Assembly: GCA_048265185.1 (NCBI GenBank)
Contig: JBLXBZ010000001.1
Span: 434,001 to 498,000, forward strand
DNA length: 64,000 bases
Direction of reading: 5' to 3'
Origin: JBLXBZ01 sp048265185
GTDB taxonomy: Bacteria; Pseudomonadota; Alphaproteobacteria; Rhizobiales; Stappiaceae
The number at the start of each line of letters is the position of its first letter. Position 1 is the first letter of the stretch. Made by a program: the position numbers and the translations under genes. Shown one piece after another: positions 33,634-42,771 of this stretch. The notes beneath the pieces were generated by a model, which did no database searches, was not told where the DNA came from, and was given only the letters and a program-made list of their open reading frames with translations.

Positions 33634-34851
33634 TTATTGCCGTAGTAGATCCTGAAGACTTAGAGCGATCACTTCTGTCGCGGCTTTCAGGTCATCGAGC
33701 TTGATATGCTCGTCAGCGCCATGTGCGTTCGCCTCAAGAATGGAACGTGGGCCGGCGCCGTAAAGAATGGTCGGAATTCCTGCTTCGCTATAATGACGAG
33801 CGTCAGTGTAAAGCGGCACGCCTGTCGCAGGTACCTGCGCAACGCCTAATCGTTCTGGCGCGTGAGCCTGAATCGCAGCTACAAGTTTTTCGATCCCTGC
33901 GATTGGGCGCAAAGGTTCAGCCAACATGATGCGTCGACACTCTACCTCCAACCCATTTTTTTCCGGCGCCGCCCGCTCAATCAATTGCGTCAAGGCTTCT
34001 TCGACGGCTTCCCCGTTTTCTTCTGGGATTAAGCGCCGATCAACCCTCATGGTCACACGGTCAGGAACAACATTCGTGTTGATGCCGCCGTTAATTAACC
34101 CGACAGTTAATTTAGGACTATCGATTCCTTCCTGTTCGCTTTTGATGTGAGACAATCGATGACGCTCAGCATAAAGCGCTTGCAAAATCACAGTAGCTGC
34201 TTCCAGCGCGTCGACCCCGGTTTCGGGCATCGCCGCATGGGCTTGACGGCCACGCACGACGACTTCCATATGCAGGCATCCATTATGCGCAGTGGTGATA
34301 GCGTAGGAAAAGCCCGCGGAAATGGCAAGGTCTGGCTTTGTAAGCTCTTGTTCCAGAAGCCATTTTGGCCCGACGAAGCCGCCAGCTTCCTCGTCATAGG
34401 TCAAATGCAGCTCAACCGTGCCGTTCAAGCCTTCCGGCTGAGAAATGAGCGCGCGAAGCGCAAAAACGTAAGTGGCGAAATCAGACTTTGAAACAGCCGC
34501 TCCTCGACCATAAATGGCTCCATTGCGCGTTTCCGCGCCATAAGGGTCCATTGTCCAGCCATCTCCCGGTGGAACCACGTCTCCATGCGAGTTCAGGGCG
34601 ATCACTGGCCCCGTTTCATCGCCAAAACCGTGACGGACAATCAAATTGGTGACCGACTTCATCCCATATTGCTTGACAAAAGGCTCCGGGACGGGATGAC
34701 GCTCGACTTTGAAGCCAAGAGCCTCAAGGCGCCGCGCCGTCTCTTCCGCATGAGGCGCCGTGTCCCCGGGTGGATTGTCGCTTGGAACGCGCACCATGGC
34801 TTTCAAGAACTCAAGTTGCTCATCCCAATGGGCGTCGATCGCCGATTTCAT
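33634..34851 (-). CDS. M20-family hydrolase with an altered metal-bridging motif, in the purine operon
   Basis: A 405-residue member of the ArgE/DapE-like M20 superfamily, cytosolic. First metal motif SHGDVVPPGDGW and the catalytic/metal TYDEEAGG are present, as is a late HGADEH. The second motif, normally GRGxxDMKGG with a metal-bridging Asp, reads YGRGAAVSKSDFATY: the Asp position is Val. This may be a subfamily variant using another ligand (for example the Asp three residues on), or an enzyme with a changed metal site. It follows allC with a 4-base overlap (ATGA), so a job in ureide or carbamoyl-compound metabolism is plausible; the substrate is unknown. Confidence 0.8.
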   Translation of the reverse strand: MKSAIDAHWDEQLEFLKAMVRVPSDNPPGDTAPHAEETARRLEALGFKVERHPVPEPFVKQYGMKSVTNLIVRHGFGDETGPVIALNSHGDVVPPGDGWTMDPYGAETRNGAIYGRGAAVSKSDFATYVFALRALISQPEGLNGTVELHLTYDEEAGGFVGPKWLLEQELTKPDLAISAGFSYAITTAHNGCLHMEVVVRGRQAHAAMPETGVDALEAATVILQALYAERHRLSHIKSEQEGIDSPKLTVGLINGGINTNVVPDRVTMRVDRRLIPEENGEAVEEALTQLIERAAPEKNGLEVECRRIMLAEPLRPIAGIEKLVAAIQAHAPERLGVAQVPATGVPLYTDARHYSEAGIPTILYGAGPRSILEANAHGADEHIKLDDLKAATEVIALSLQDLLRQ

Positions 34852-36140
34852 CCCGATTTCCTCTCTTTTTGCGCGAGGATTTCAATCCATCGCACCAACG
34901 CTTTCACCGCAGTGTCCATGTCATCCTCCTCAACATGTTCCAACGGACTATGGCTAACGCCATCACGACAACGAATGAACATCATTCCGATTTCCGTGAG
35001 ATGCGCCATGGCCTGTCCGTCATGACCAGCGCCTGACATTAACGCCAATGGCTCGATATTAAGCGAGATCAAGGCTTCCTGCGCCGCCTCCCGCATCAAC
35101 GGCGAACATGGACATGTCGACACTTCATGGAATTGGGTGAACTCATATGCGCAGTCGCGGCGCTTACTTATCCGTGCGGCCTGTTCCTTGATGGCTGCAA
35201 TAGCCTCCAAACGCGGCTCATCCCTTTCCGCCCGAATATCAAGCGTCATTCGTACGGATGCCGGTATCACGTTCACCGCGCCGGGAGACACGTGCAATTC
35301 GCCGACCGTTGCGACCAATTTATCGTTTAGCCCGCTTAGCGCGACGCTTTCAATCACGCCAATCAATTCGCTCGCCGCCGATAAGGCGTCATGGCGAAGC
35401 GCCATGGGAACCGTTCCCGCGTGTCCCGCCTGCCCGGTTATGGTAATGTGAAACCGCGATGCGCCGGCGATCGACGTCACCACGCCAAGCGCTGTGTTTT
35501 TCGCCTGTAACACCGGCCCTTGTTCGATATGAAGCTCAATATAGCCTGCGATCAACTCAGGGTCTTCCGAGCATTCCATCGCCAATTCAGGGGCGCCGCC
35601 AAAAGATTCAAGGGCCGTCTTTACTGAAACGCCGTCTTTGTCTGTAGCCTCGAGATCATCAGGCTTCAAAACTCCGGCAACCGCTGAAGAAGATGACAAC
35701 GTCGTGGGAAAGCGAACCCCCTCTTCGTCGCCAAAAGCAAGCACTTCCACATCGAAAGGTAGGTTGACCTCTCTCTTTTTCAAATCATCCAGCGCCAGAA
35801 TTGCGCAAATGACTCCAAGCGTCCCGTCAAATTTCCCCGCATTGATGACGGTGTCGATATGCGATCCAATGAGCAATTTCCGCCGCCGGTTCACGCCCTT
35901 GCTTTTGTCTTGTTTAAGCTGGCCTTTCACCGTACCCAGCGCGTCACGCGTAACGCTCAACCCCCGATCTTGCATCCATCTGGCCACCAGATCCGCCGCC
36001 ATTTTGTGTTCCGGCGATAGAAATAGTCGAGTTAAAGCATTCTCATCGCTCGAAATCTTGGCGATCGCTTCGACCATCAAACTGGCGTCGCGCCCAAAAT
36101 CGGCGCGTCCAAAATCGGCGAAAGCGCAATCAGACGTCAT
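34848..36140 (-). CDS. allC: Allantoate amidohydrolase (Zn hydantoinase/carbamoylase family)
   Basis: 430 residues. Family members split allantoate (to ureidoglycine, ammonia and CO2) or N-carbamoyl amino acids. Metal motifs are complete: GSHIDTVINAGKFDGTLGV, FGDEEGVRFPTTLSSS, ELHIEQGPVL and a late MSGAGHDGQAMAHL. CRDGVSHSPLE near the end also matches AllC. The allantoate assignment, over a carbamoylase, rests mainly on context: it lies between uraD (makes allantoin) and a second hydrolase in the urate operon. ATG 36140 is used, overlapping the end of uraD by 11 bases. Confidence 0.85.
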   Translation of the reverse strand: MTSDCAFADFGRADFGRDASLMVEAIAKISSDENALTRLFLSPEHKMAADLVARWMQDRGLSVTRDALGTVKGQLKQDKSKGVNRRRKLLIGSHIDTVINAGKFDGTLGVICAILALDDLKKREVNLPFDVEVLAFGDEEGVRFPTTLSSSSAVAGVLKPDDLEATDKDGVSVKTALESFGGAPELAMECSEDPELIAGYIELHIEQGPVLQAKNTALGVVTSIAGASRFHITITGQAGHAGTVPMALRHDALSAASELIGVIESVALSGLNDKLVATVGELHVSPGAVNVIPASVRMTLDIRAERDEPRLEAIAAIKEQAARISKRRDCAYEFTQFHEVSTCPCSPLMREAAQEALISLNIEPLALMSGAGHDGQAMAHLTEIGMMFIRCRDGVSHSPLEHVEEDDMDTAVKALVRWIEILAQKERKSG

Positions 36141-36657
36141 CAATTTTCCCTATCCGGTCTTCAATCCGAAACTGAAAGATGCGCTCAATTTGCACAAGCG
36201 CCATTTCAAATTCTACGTTAAAATCATTTTCAACACGGTCCTCGAAACTTTTGAGGATCATATCTTTTGTCGCCCCTTTAACTGCAAAAATAAAGGGAAA
36301 ACCAAATTTTTCGCGGTAACGCCCGTTCAGGCGCGAGAATTTTTCAAACTCGCCCTCGGTCAGGCTATCCAGCCCCGCCCCCGCCTGCTCCAAACGCGAA
36401 AGGTGAGCGACCTCCCCCGCCAAAGCGGCTTTTCCCGCAAGGTCTGGATGCGCCTGCATCAAGGACAGTTGCTCACCTTTGGACATTTCCCGCATGGCCA
36501 TCGAGAAAGCTTGAACCAGATGATCCACGCTTTGGAAAGGAGAAAACTCAAACGCCCTCTCCGCCAATTTGGGCGTATTCTCCGCCACATCGGCGAATTG
36601 GACGCAAAAAATGTCTCGTGGCAAAGCGTTGATTTCATCAATCGTCATGGTTTTCAT
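36130..36657 (-). CDS. uraD: OHCU decarboxylase
   Basis: A 175-residue 2-oxo-4-hydroxy-4-carboxy-5-ureidoimidazoline decarboxylase, which makes S-allantoin from the product of UraH. Family features are INALPRDIFCVQFADVAENTP, SKGEQLSLMQAHPDLAGKAAL with the conserved HPDL, and the YREKFGFPFIFAVKG signature (YxxkFGfpFvi.v.G). ATG 36657 lies two bases after the puuD stop; ATG 36648 is an alternative. It is the middle gene of puuD-uraD-allC. Confidence 0.94.
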   Translation of the reverse strand: MKTMTIDEINALPRDIFCVQFADVAENTPKLAERAFEFSPFQSVDHLVQAFSMAMREMSKGEQLSLMQAHPDLAGKAALAGEVAHLSRLEQAGAGLDSLTEGEFEKFSRLNGRYREKFGFPFIFAVKGATKDMILKSFEDRVENDFNVEFEMALVQIERIFQFRIEDRIGKIDDV

Positions 36658-36659
36658 TT

Positions 36660-37859
36660 TTATCGCCGCTCGATCCAACCACCAAGAACAGCGCGCTGCT
36701 GAGGCGTCATTCCGGTTTCATTTCCCAAGGGCATGGCTTCACTCACAACGGCTTGTTGTTTCACCAGCGGCGCGAAGCGGCGCAGTTCCGTAAGCGTGTC
36801 CAAGGTAATGTTTTTGGGGGCGTTTTCAAACCCGTCGTGGGTTGGCGTGGAGCTGTGACACATGACGCAGTGACTTCTAACGATTGTCATGACCTGTGCG
36901 TCGGTAACGCTTTCACTGCTGGTTTGAGGCGGTGAAGTCAGGGGCTCAGTGCTCGGCGCCGTGACGATCAGAGCGGTGACCAACGCCGCCGCAGCCACCG
37001 GTAACGACCATAAATACCGCGCAAGTGGGTCGCCCGCATCATGACGGTTCAGGAAGTGTCGCACCATGGCGCCGATAGTCAGAATGAGCCCGACCACCAG
37101 AACGGGATATGGATGCCCCGTGAGTAGAGGATAATGATTTGAAACCATCATCAATAACACAGGCAAAGTCAGATAATTATTATGAACCGATCGCTGTTTG
37201 CCAATGGCGCCGAGAGCGGGATCTGGCGTCTCCCCTTTCAATAGGCTCGCGGTTATTTTTTTCTGGTTCGGGATGATGACGCCAAATACGTTCACAGCCA
37301 TGATCGTGCCAATGAAGGCGCCGACGTGAATCATTGCGCCGCGACCGGAAAATACCTGACCGAACATATAGCTAGCGCCTAGAATCAGGCAAATGACGCC
37401 AATAGCCAGCACGTAAACATTTCGGCCAATCGCAGACTTGCATAGTTGATCATAAAGAATCCAGCCAAGACCAAGCGAGGCCATCGACATTAACACCGCC
37501 TCGGACGGCGCCATGAGAACTTTCGTCGGGTCGATCAAATAGACGGAGGCGTTGAGATAATATTGAACTATGAGGAGCGCGAAACCTGTCACCCAGGTCA
37601 GATAGGCCTCCCATTTATACCAGATCAAATCGTCGGGCAATTCCTTGGGGGCGACCATGTATTTTTCGACATGGTAAAAACCGCCGCCGTGAACTTCCCA
37701 AGCAGTTCCTGACACCCCGTCTTTCATATTGAGGCGCTTGCGCAGGGATAAATCGAGCGCGATAAAATAGAACGAAGTACCGATCCAGCCGACGCCAACG
37801 ACCAGATGCGCCCAACGAAACAAAAGGTTGAGCCATTCAGTGACGAAAGCCGCGCTCAT
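36660..37859 (-). CDS. puuD: Urate hydroxylase PuuD, membrane type with C-terminal cytochrome c
   Basis: 399 residues. PuuD oxidises urate to 5-hydroxyisourate, replacing soluble uricase, with electrons passed to the respiratory chain. About eight to nine membrane segments form the DUF989 domain (LLFRWAHLVVGVGWIGTSFY at the N-terminus, later IHVGAFIGTIMAVNVFG). The C-terminal ~90 residues are a periplasmic cytochrome-c-like domain with a heme site SHCVMCHS and a late Met (AVSEAMPLGNETGMT). It heads the puuD-uraD-allC-M20 transcript, after a terminator that closes the importer/xdh part of the block. ATG 37859 follows AAGG. Confidence 0.93.
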   Translation of the reverse strand: MSAAFVTEWLNLLFRWAHLVVGVGWIGTSFYFIALDLSLRKRLNMKDGVSGTAWEVHGGGFYHVEKYMVAPKELPDDLIWYKWEAYLTWVTGFALLIVQYYLNASVYLIDPTKVLMAPSEAVLMSMASLGLGWILYDQLCKSAIGRNVYVLAIGVICLILGASYMFGQVFSGRGAMIHVGAFIGTIMAVNVFGVIIPNQKKITASLLKGETPDPALGAIGKQRSVHNNYLTLPVLLMMVSNHYPLLTGHPYPVLVVGLILTIGAMVRHFLNRHDAGDPLARYLWSLPVAAAALVTALIVTAPSTEPLTSPPQTSSESVTDAQVMTIVRSHCVMCHSSTPTHDGFENAPKNITLDTLTELRRFAPLVKQQAVVSEAMPLGNETGMTPQQRAVLGGWIERR

Positions 37860-37914
37860 GATCCTTGTTCCCTTCAAGACATGGGATGAACCTGGGAGGT
37901 GAATCTGGAAAAAA

Positions 37915-37938
37915 GCCGGAGGATGGTAATCCTCCGGC
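37915..37938 (-). terminator. Strong terminator after the purine importer binding-protein gene
   Basis: A perfect 10-base stem GCCGGAGGAT/ATCCTCCGGC with a 4-base loop, followed on the minus strand by a T run (TTTTTT). It lies 8 bases beyond the BMP stop codon and separates that operon from puuD. Confidence 0.9.
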
Positions 37939-37946
37939 CGCGTGTG

Positions 37947-39017
37947 TTATTGCGGCAAAGTGTCGTCAATTCCCTGCACGTACCAGTTCATGCCGAGCAG
38001 CGCGCCATCATCGATAAGAACGCCTTCCGCCACCGCTTCAGAACCGTCCTGTTTCTTGATCGGTCCAGCGAATGGGAACAACTCGCCCGCCTTGATCTGC
38101 GCCGCGGTTTCAGCCGCCGCTTTAGCAACGTCGTCAGGCATGTTGGTGTAAGGGGCCATAACGACCATGTCTTGGGCAAAGCCGCCCCAAGTGTCGTCGC
38201 TCTTCCAGGTTCCGTCGAGAACGGCGTTCACGCGGCGAATGTAATAAGCGCTCCAGTCGTCGACGATTGCGGTCAATTGAGCTTTCGGGGCGAATTTGAT
38301 CATGTTGGACGCTTGACCAAAACCCACCACGCCGCGCTCTTCAGCCACCTGTAACGGCGCCGGAGAGTCGGTGTGTTGCGATATGACGTCTGCGCCTTGA
38401 TCAATCAAAGCCTTGGCTGCGTCCGCTTCTTTCGCCGGATCATACCATGAGTTCACCCAGACGATTTTGAGCTTGAAATCAGGATTGACGGACTGGGCGC
38501 CCAACATGAATGAGTTGATGCCGCGAACGACTTCTGGAATTGGGAAAGAGCCGATATAACCTGCGACGCCGGTTTTCGACATCTTCGCCGCGATCTGACC
38601 GATTACGTAACGGCCCTCATAAAAGCGCGCCGAATAGGTTCCTACATTGTCCGCGCGCTTGTAGCCGGTGGCGTGCTCGAATTTTACGTCGGGGAACTTT
38701 TTCGCGACTTTCAACGTTGGATTCATGAAGCCGAAAGATGTTGTGAAAATAAGCTTCGCGCCGTCCCGAGCCAGACGTTCAATCGCCCGCTCCGCATCGG
38801 GCCCTTCCGAGACGTTTTCGATAAATGTCGTCTCGATCTTATCGCCGAATTCCTTTTCCAGAGCCAAACGGCCTTGGTTATGTTGATAGGTCCAGCCATG
38901 ATCGCCAACAGGACCGACATAAATAAACCCAATTTTCAGCTTATCTTCAGCTGCTTGAGCGGATATGAAACCAAGCCCCAGCGCAAAAGCTGCGGCTATC
39001 CCTAGAAGTTTACGCAT
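37947..39017 (-). CDS. BMP-family (PnrA-like) periplasmic substrate-binding protein
   Basis: 356 residues with a Sec signal peptide (MRKLLGIAAAFALGLGFISAQA). The mature protein matches the BMP/PnrA group (KIGFIYVGPVGDHGWTYQHN, FGFMNPTLKVAKKFPDVKF, GYIGSFPIPEVVRGINSF), whose characterised members bind purine nucleosides and related bases for ABC import. Next to two permeases and a dual ABC ATPase, and downstream of xdhABC, a purine or purine-derivative ligand is likely. A 93-base gap separates it from the permease gene and a terminator follows. Confidence 0.92.
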   Translation of the reverse strand: MRKLLGIAAAFALGLGFISAQAAEDKLKIGFIYVGPVGDHGWTYQHNQGRLALEKEFGDKIETTFIENVSEGPDAERAIERLARDGAKLIFTTSFGFMNPTLKVAKKFPDVKFEHATGYKRADNVGTYSARFYEGRYVIGQIAAKMSKTGVAGYIGSFPIPEVVRGINSFMLGAQSVNPDFKLKIVWVNSWYDPAKEADAAKALIDQGADVISQHTDSPAPLQVAEERGVVGFGQASNMIKFAPKAQLTAIVDDWSAYYIRRVNAVLDGTWKSDDTWGGFAQDMVVMAPYTNMPDDVAKAAAETAAQIKAGELFPFAGPIKKQDGSEAVAEGVLIDDGALLGMNWYVQGIDDTLPQ

Positions 39018-39110
39018 TTGCGTTTCCTTGTCTTGTTCAAAAAGCAGGCCCCATTGGCTAAAAGACGCCGAAGCGGCGGGCTGCGCGAACCGCCTCGGGT
39101 TGTCACGTGG

Positions 39111-40031
39111 TCATCGGTCGGGCACGAAGGGCTTGCCAAGACAAGCTGGAGTGTTGATCCGCGTCAAAATTCGGTTTCTCGAAATAACGACGAGTACGAC
39201 GATTGTGGCGAGATACGGCAGGCTGGACATGAGCTGCGAGGGAATGTCCACCCCTGCGGCCTGAGCGTGAAACTGCAAGATGGTGACTGCGCCGAAGAGA
39301 TAGGCGCCCACCAGCACCCACAAGGGCCGCCATGACGCGAAAACCACCAGCGCCAAGGCGATCCACCCTCGCCCCGCCGTCATGCCCTCGATCCATTGCG
39401 GCGTATAAGCGAGCGAGAGATAAGCGCCGGCCAGTCCCGCGCAAGCTCCGCCGAACGCAACGCAGGAATAGCGCACCCGCCGTACTGAAATCCCCAGAAC
39501 ATGGGCGGAGCCGTGACTGTCCCCCACCGCGCGGACCACAAGACCGCCGCGTGTGCGAAACAGCCCCCACCAAACACACGCGGTCAGAGCCACCGACAGG
39601 TAAACCAGAATGTCCTGACCGAAGAGGATCTTCCCAACGAAAGGCAGGTCGGACAGCCAGGGAATGGATAATTTTTCAAGCCGTATCCCGGGCTGTCCGA
39701 TAAAGTTCTCGCCGATCATCCCGGAGAGCCCTAACCCAAGCAACGTCAGCGCTAGGCCGGTCGCCACCTGATTGGCCACCAGATGAATTGTCAGAAAACC
39801 GAAAAGAAGCGACATGGCGACGCCGGCAAAAACGGCGCAGAGCACGCCAATATAAGGGTTCCCGCTCACATGAGCGCCAGCGAACCCCATCACCGCGCCA
39901 ACCACCATCATCCCCTCGACGCCCAAGTTCAAGACCCCGGACCGTTCGCTCACAAGCTCGCCGATCGCCGCCAGCAGCAAAGGCGTAGCCGCAGTGATAA
40001 TGGTCAGAAGTATGGCTTCAAACGCTTCCAT
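39111..40031 (-). CDS. ABC transporter permease (BMP-type purine importer, second subunit)
   Basis: A 306-residue inner-membrane permease of the branched-chain/sugar/nucleoside (BPD_transp_2) class, like YufQ/NupQ. The N-terminal block PLLLAAIGELVSERSGVLNLGVEGMM is the family signature, with about eight hydrophobic segments and a GGACAGLAGAYLSLAYTPQW motif. It overlaps the first permease by 14 bases, so the two are made together as the heterodimeric channel. The C-terminus is short and basic. Confidence 0.92.
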   Translation of the reverse strand: MEAFEAILLTIITAATPLLLAAIGELVSERSGVLNLGVEGMMVVGAVMGFAGAHVSGNPYIGVLCAVFAGVAMSLLFGFLTIHLVANQVATGLALTLLGLGLSGMIGENFIGQPGIRLEKLSIPWLSDLPFVGKILFGQDILVYLSVALTACVWWGLFRTRGGLVVRAVGDSHGSAHVLGISVRRVRYSCVAFGGACAGLAGAYLSLAYTPQWIEGMTAGRGWIALALVVFASWRPLWVLVGAYLFGAVTILQFHAQAAGVDIPSQLMSSLPYLATIVVLVVISRNRILTRINTPACLGKPFVPDR

Positions 40032-41109
40032 GGGCGCCTCCGCGAGCCGGATTATTTGAGATCAGGCGAAACCGGTAGAGAATGAGAGTGTCGCACGCCA
40101 GAACATAGAACAGCAGCATCCCTTGAAAAACGCGTGCTGTTTTATCCGAAAGTCCCAGAGAGACCTGCGCCGCTTCGCCGCCCAAATAAGATAAAGCCAG
40201 CAATAATCCGGCAAATAAAACTCCTATTGGGTTCAACCGCCCCATAAAGGCGACGATGATCGCGGTGAAACCATAACCGGGAGAAATAACGGGCGTCAGT
40301 TGACCAATTGAGCCGGAAACTTCCGCCATGCCGGCGAAACCCGCAAGACCGCCCGATAACAAGAAGGCGAACCAGATCATTTTATTGCGCGAAAACCCCG
40401 CAAAGCGCCCTGCCCGCGGCGCTTGTCCGATCACTCGGACTTCGAACCCCTTTAGCGTTTTCATCAATACGAACGCTAACGCCAGCACAACAACAACGGC
40501 AAAAACCGCACCGATATGCATGCGCCCGTCGCCAAGAGCCGGCATGGTCGCCGCGTCGGAAAAAATCAAACTTTCCGGGAAGTTAAACCCCTCGGGGTCG
40601 CGCCACGGACCGCGCACCAGCCAATCAAGCGCCAATTGCGCCACATAGACGAGCATCAACGAAGTCAGGATTTCATTGGCTCCGAAACGAACTTTCAAAA
40701 ATGCAGGAATTGCGCCCCAAATCATTCCCCCGGCGACGCCACAAAGGATCATGAGCGGCAAGGTGGCGAAAGACTGAAACTCGGGGAGCAAAATTGGCAA
40801 GGCGGATCCCGCCAGCGCCCCAACTGTGAATTGCCCCTCGGCGCCGATATTCCACGTGTTTGACAAGAAGCAAACCGCAAGTCCCGCTCCGATCAGCACC
40901 AATGGCGTCGCTTTCACCACCAGCTCCTGAAGCGACCACCCTTGGCTTAAAGGTTCGATGAAATAAACATAAAGCGCATCGATCGGATCAAGACCAAGTA
41001 TGGCGAACATGATCGCGCCAGATATAAGCGTCAGGCCAAGAGCCAAAATCGGCGACAGAACCGCCATCAGACGGGATTGCTCTCGGCGCTTTTCCAGTTC
41101 AAGCCGCAT
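40018..41109 (-). CDS. ABC transporter permease (BMP-type purine importer, first subunit)
   Basis: A 363-residue permease like YufP/NupP. About nine membrane segments with KATPLVLIGAGLAVCF (early family motif), WNIGAEGQFTVGALAGSAL and a late GGLAGFAGMAEVSGS. It pairs with the 306-residue permease and the dual ATPase. ATG 41109 overlaps the ATPase stop by 11 bases; a GTG at 41124 is an in-frame alternative that would add five residues. All three junctions overlap or nearly touch, as in an importer operon. Confidence 0.9.
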   Translation of the reverse strand: MRLELEKRREQSRLMAVLSPILALGLTLISGAIMFAILGLDPIDALYVYFIEPLSQGWSLQELVVKATPLVLIGAGLAVCFLSNTWNIGAEGQFTVGALAGSALPILLPEFQSFATLPLMILCGVAGGMIWGAIPAFLKVRFGANEILTSLMLVYVAQLALDWLVRGPWRDPEGFNFPESLIFSDAATMPALGDGRMHIGAVFAVVVVLALAFVLMKTLKGFEVRVIGQAPRAGRFAGFSRNKMIWFAFLLSGGLAGFAGMAEVSGSIGQLTPVISPGYGFTAIIVAFMGRLNPIGVLFAGLLLALSYLGGEAAQVSLGLSDKTARVFQGMLLFYVLACDTLILYRFRLISNNPARGGAHGSV

Positions 41110-42763
41110 TGGGCGCGCCCTCACGTTTTTTTACATGTGTGGGGGGAGGATCGAGAGGGCCGTCGTCGTTAATGGACATGCCTCCCATAAGCAACCCGAC
41201 TTTTTCGCGGTTGAGACTCGACGCAGGATAAGCTTGGGAGAGCCGTCCATTGGAAATAACGGCGATTCTATCGGCTATTTCGTAAATTTCATCCAGATCT
41301 TGACTAATGATCAAAACAGCACCCCCGCCCATAGCCAAATTTATCAATTCCTGTCGAATTTTAGCCGCGGCGCCTGCGTCTACGCCCCAGGTCGGTTGAT
41401 TGACCACAAGCAGGTTTGGCGCTCTGTCCAATTCGCGTCCAATAACGAATTTCTGCAAGTTGCCGCCCGAAAGCGCTCTAGCCTCGGGGTCCGCATGGGT
41501 CATTCGCACGTCGAACGCCTGAATAATCCGGTCCAGCGTCGTTTGCGCCGCCTTGGAGCTGATCAAGCCCTTGCCGACAATCCCATCGTCTTTAGCGTGC
41601 CGTGTAAGCACGAGATTTTCCGACAGTTTGAATCCGGGAACGGCGCCATGGCCCAGTCGTTCTTCGGGAGCAAAGGCGGCGCCGCAAGTTCGGCGACGCT
41701 CAACAGACCAGCGACCGACCGCTTCGCCGTCGATTTCGATCATGGTTCGGGACTGAGCCAAACGTTCGCCGGAGACCAGCTCGAAAAGTTCGCTTTGCCC
41801 ATTTCCTGCAATTCCTGCGATAGCGACGACTTCTCCCGCTCTCACGTCCAAAGAAACTTCCTCAAGAGCGGTTGAGAACGGACCATCGGCCGTTGCGGTG
41901 AGGCGGTTTAATTTCAAGCGGACATTTGAGCCGCTGCGTCCGAAAGCGCCGCTCAATTGCGAGCGATTAACGCTATGCAACTCAGCGCCCACCATCATCC
42001 GGGCGAGGGTCGCCGACGTTTCTCTTGAGGGGTCGCATTCCAGCTCCACCTTGCCATGACGCATTATGGTGGCATGATGGCAAATTCGCTGCACTTCCTC
42101 CAGACGGTGACTGATGTAAAGAATCGCACATCCTTCATCCGTCAGTCGTTTCAGCGTGAGAAACAACTGGTCCGCTTCCTGCGGCGTCAGAACCGACGTC
42201 GGCTCGTCCATAATGATCAAACGCGGGGCTTGCAGCAAACAGCGCACGATTTCGATTCGCTGCCGTATTCCCACCGGCAAATCGGCGACGATGGCCTCCG
42301 GATCTAACGGCAAGCCGTAATCATGCGAGACAGAATGAATTTCCTGAGCAAGAAGCTTCATGTCGCGCTTGTCTGGCAAGGCGAGCGCAATATTTTCGGT
42401 GACAGAAAGTGATTCAAATACCGAAAAATGTTGAAAAACCATGCCGATGCCTAATTCACGGGCATCTGCGGGAGATGAAATCTCCATTGGCCGCCCCTCC
42501 CACAACAACTCACCGTCATTGGGATCAAGCGCTCCATAGAGGATTTTCACGAGCGTAGACTTCCCCGCCCCGTTCTCGCCTAGGAGCGCGTGGATTTCTC
42601 CGGCGCATATTTGCAAATTTACGGCGTCATTCGCCAAAACATCGCCAAATTTCTTGGTGATATTTATAGCCTGCAACAGAACTGAAGCCTCTTTACGGTC
42701 TTTTGCTCCGTTTTGCTGGTCGTCGCCGTTTTCCTGTGCGTTCAAAACCTTGCCCCTAGTCAT
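41099..42763 (-). CDS. ABC importer ATPase with two ABC domains (purine/nucleoside type)
   Basis: A 554-residue fused dual ATPase like YufO/RbsA. Domain 1 has LLGENGAGKSTLVKILYGAL, a DLPVGIRQRIEIVRCLL signature and LIIMDEPTSVLTP; domain 2 has a partly degenerate Walker A (IAGIAGNGQSELFELVSG, no Lys), a LSGGNLQKFVIGREL signature and LLVVNQPTWGVDAG (Asp replaced by Asn in Walker B). Degenerate second domains are usual in this class. It lies directly downstream of xdhC (8-base gap), placing purine uptake and oxidation in one transcript. Short N-terminal extension before LLQAINITKKFG is of unclear value. Confidence 0.92.
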   Translation of the reverse strand: MTRGKVLNAQENGDDQQNGAKDRKEASVLLQAINITKKFGDVLANDAVNLQICAGEIHALLGENGAGKSTLVKILYGALDPNDGELLWEGRPMEISSPADARELGIGMVFQHFSVFESLSVTENIALALPDKRDMKLLAQEIHSVSHDYGLPLDPEAIVADLPVGIRQRIEIVRCLLQAPRLIIMDEPTSVLTPQEADQLFLTLKRLTDEGCAILYISHRLEEVQRICHHATIMRHGKVELECDPSRETSATLARMMVGAELHSVNRSQLSGAFGRSGSNVRLKLNRLTATADGPFSTALEEVSLDVRAGEVVAIAGIAGNGQSELFELVSGERLAQSRTMIEIDGEAVGRWSVERRRTCGAAFAPEERLGHGAVPGFKLSENLVLTRHAKDDGIVGKGLISSKAAQTTLDRIIQAFDVRMTHADPEARALSGGNLQKFVIGRELDRAPNLLVVNQPTWGVDAGAAAKIRQELINLAMGGGAVLIISQDLDEIYEIADRIAVISNGRLSQAYPASSLNREKVGLLMGGMSINDDGPLDPPPTHVKKREGAPNAA

Positions 42764-42771
42764 AATTCAGC

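Noticed and set aside
41099..42763. Degenerate second ABC domain in the importer ATPase as a sign of a broken transporter
   Set aside because: Loss of the Walker Lys in the second half is usual in the RbsA/YufO class of fused ATPases.
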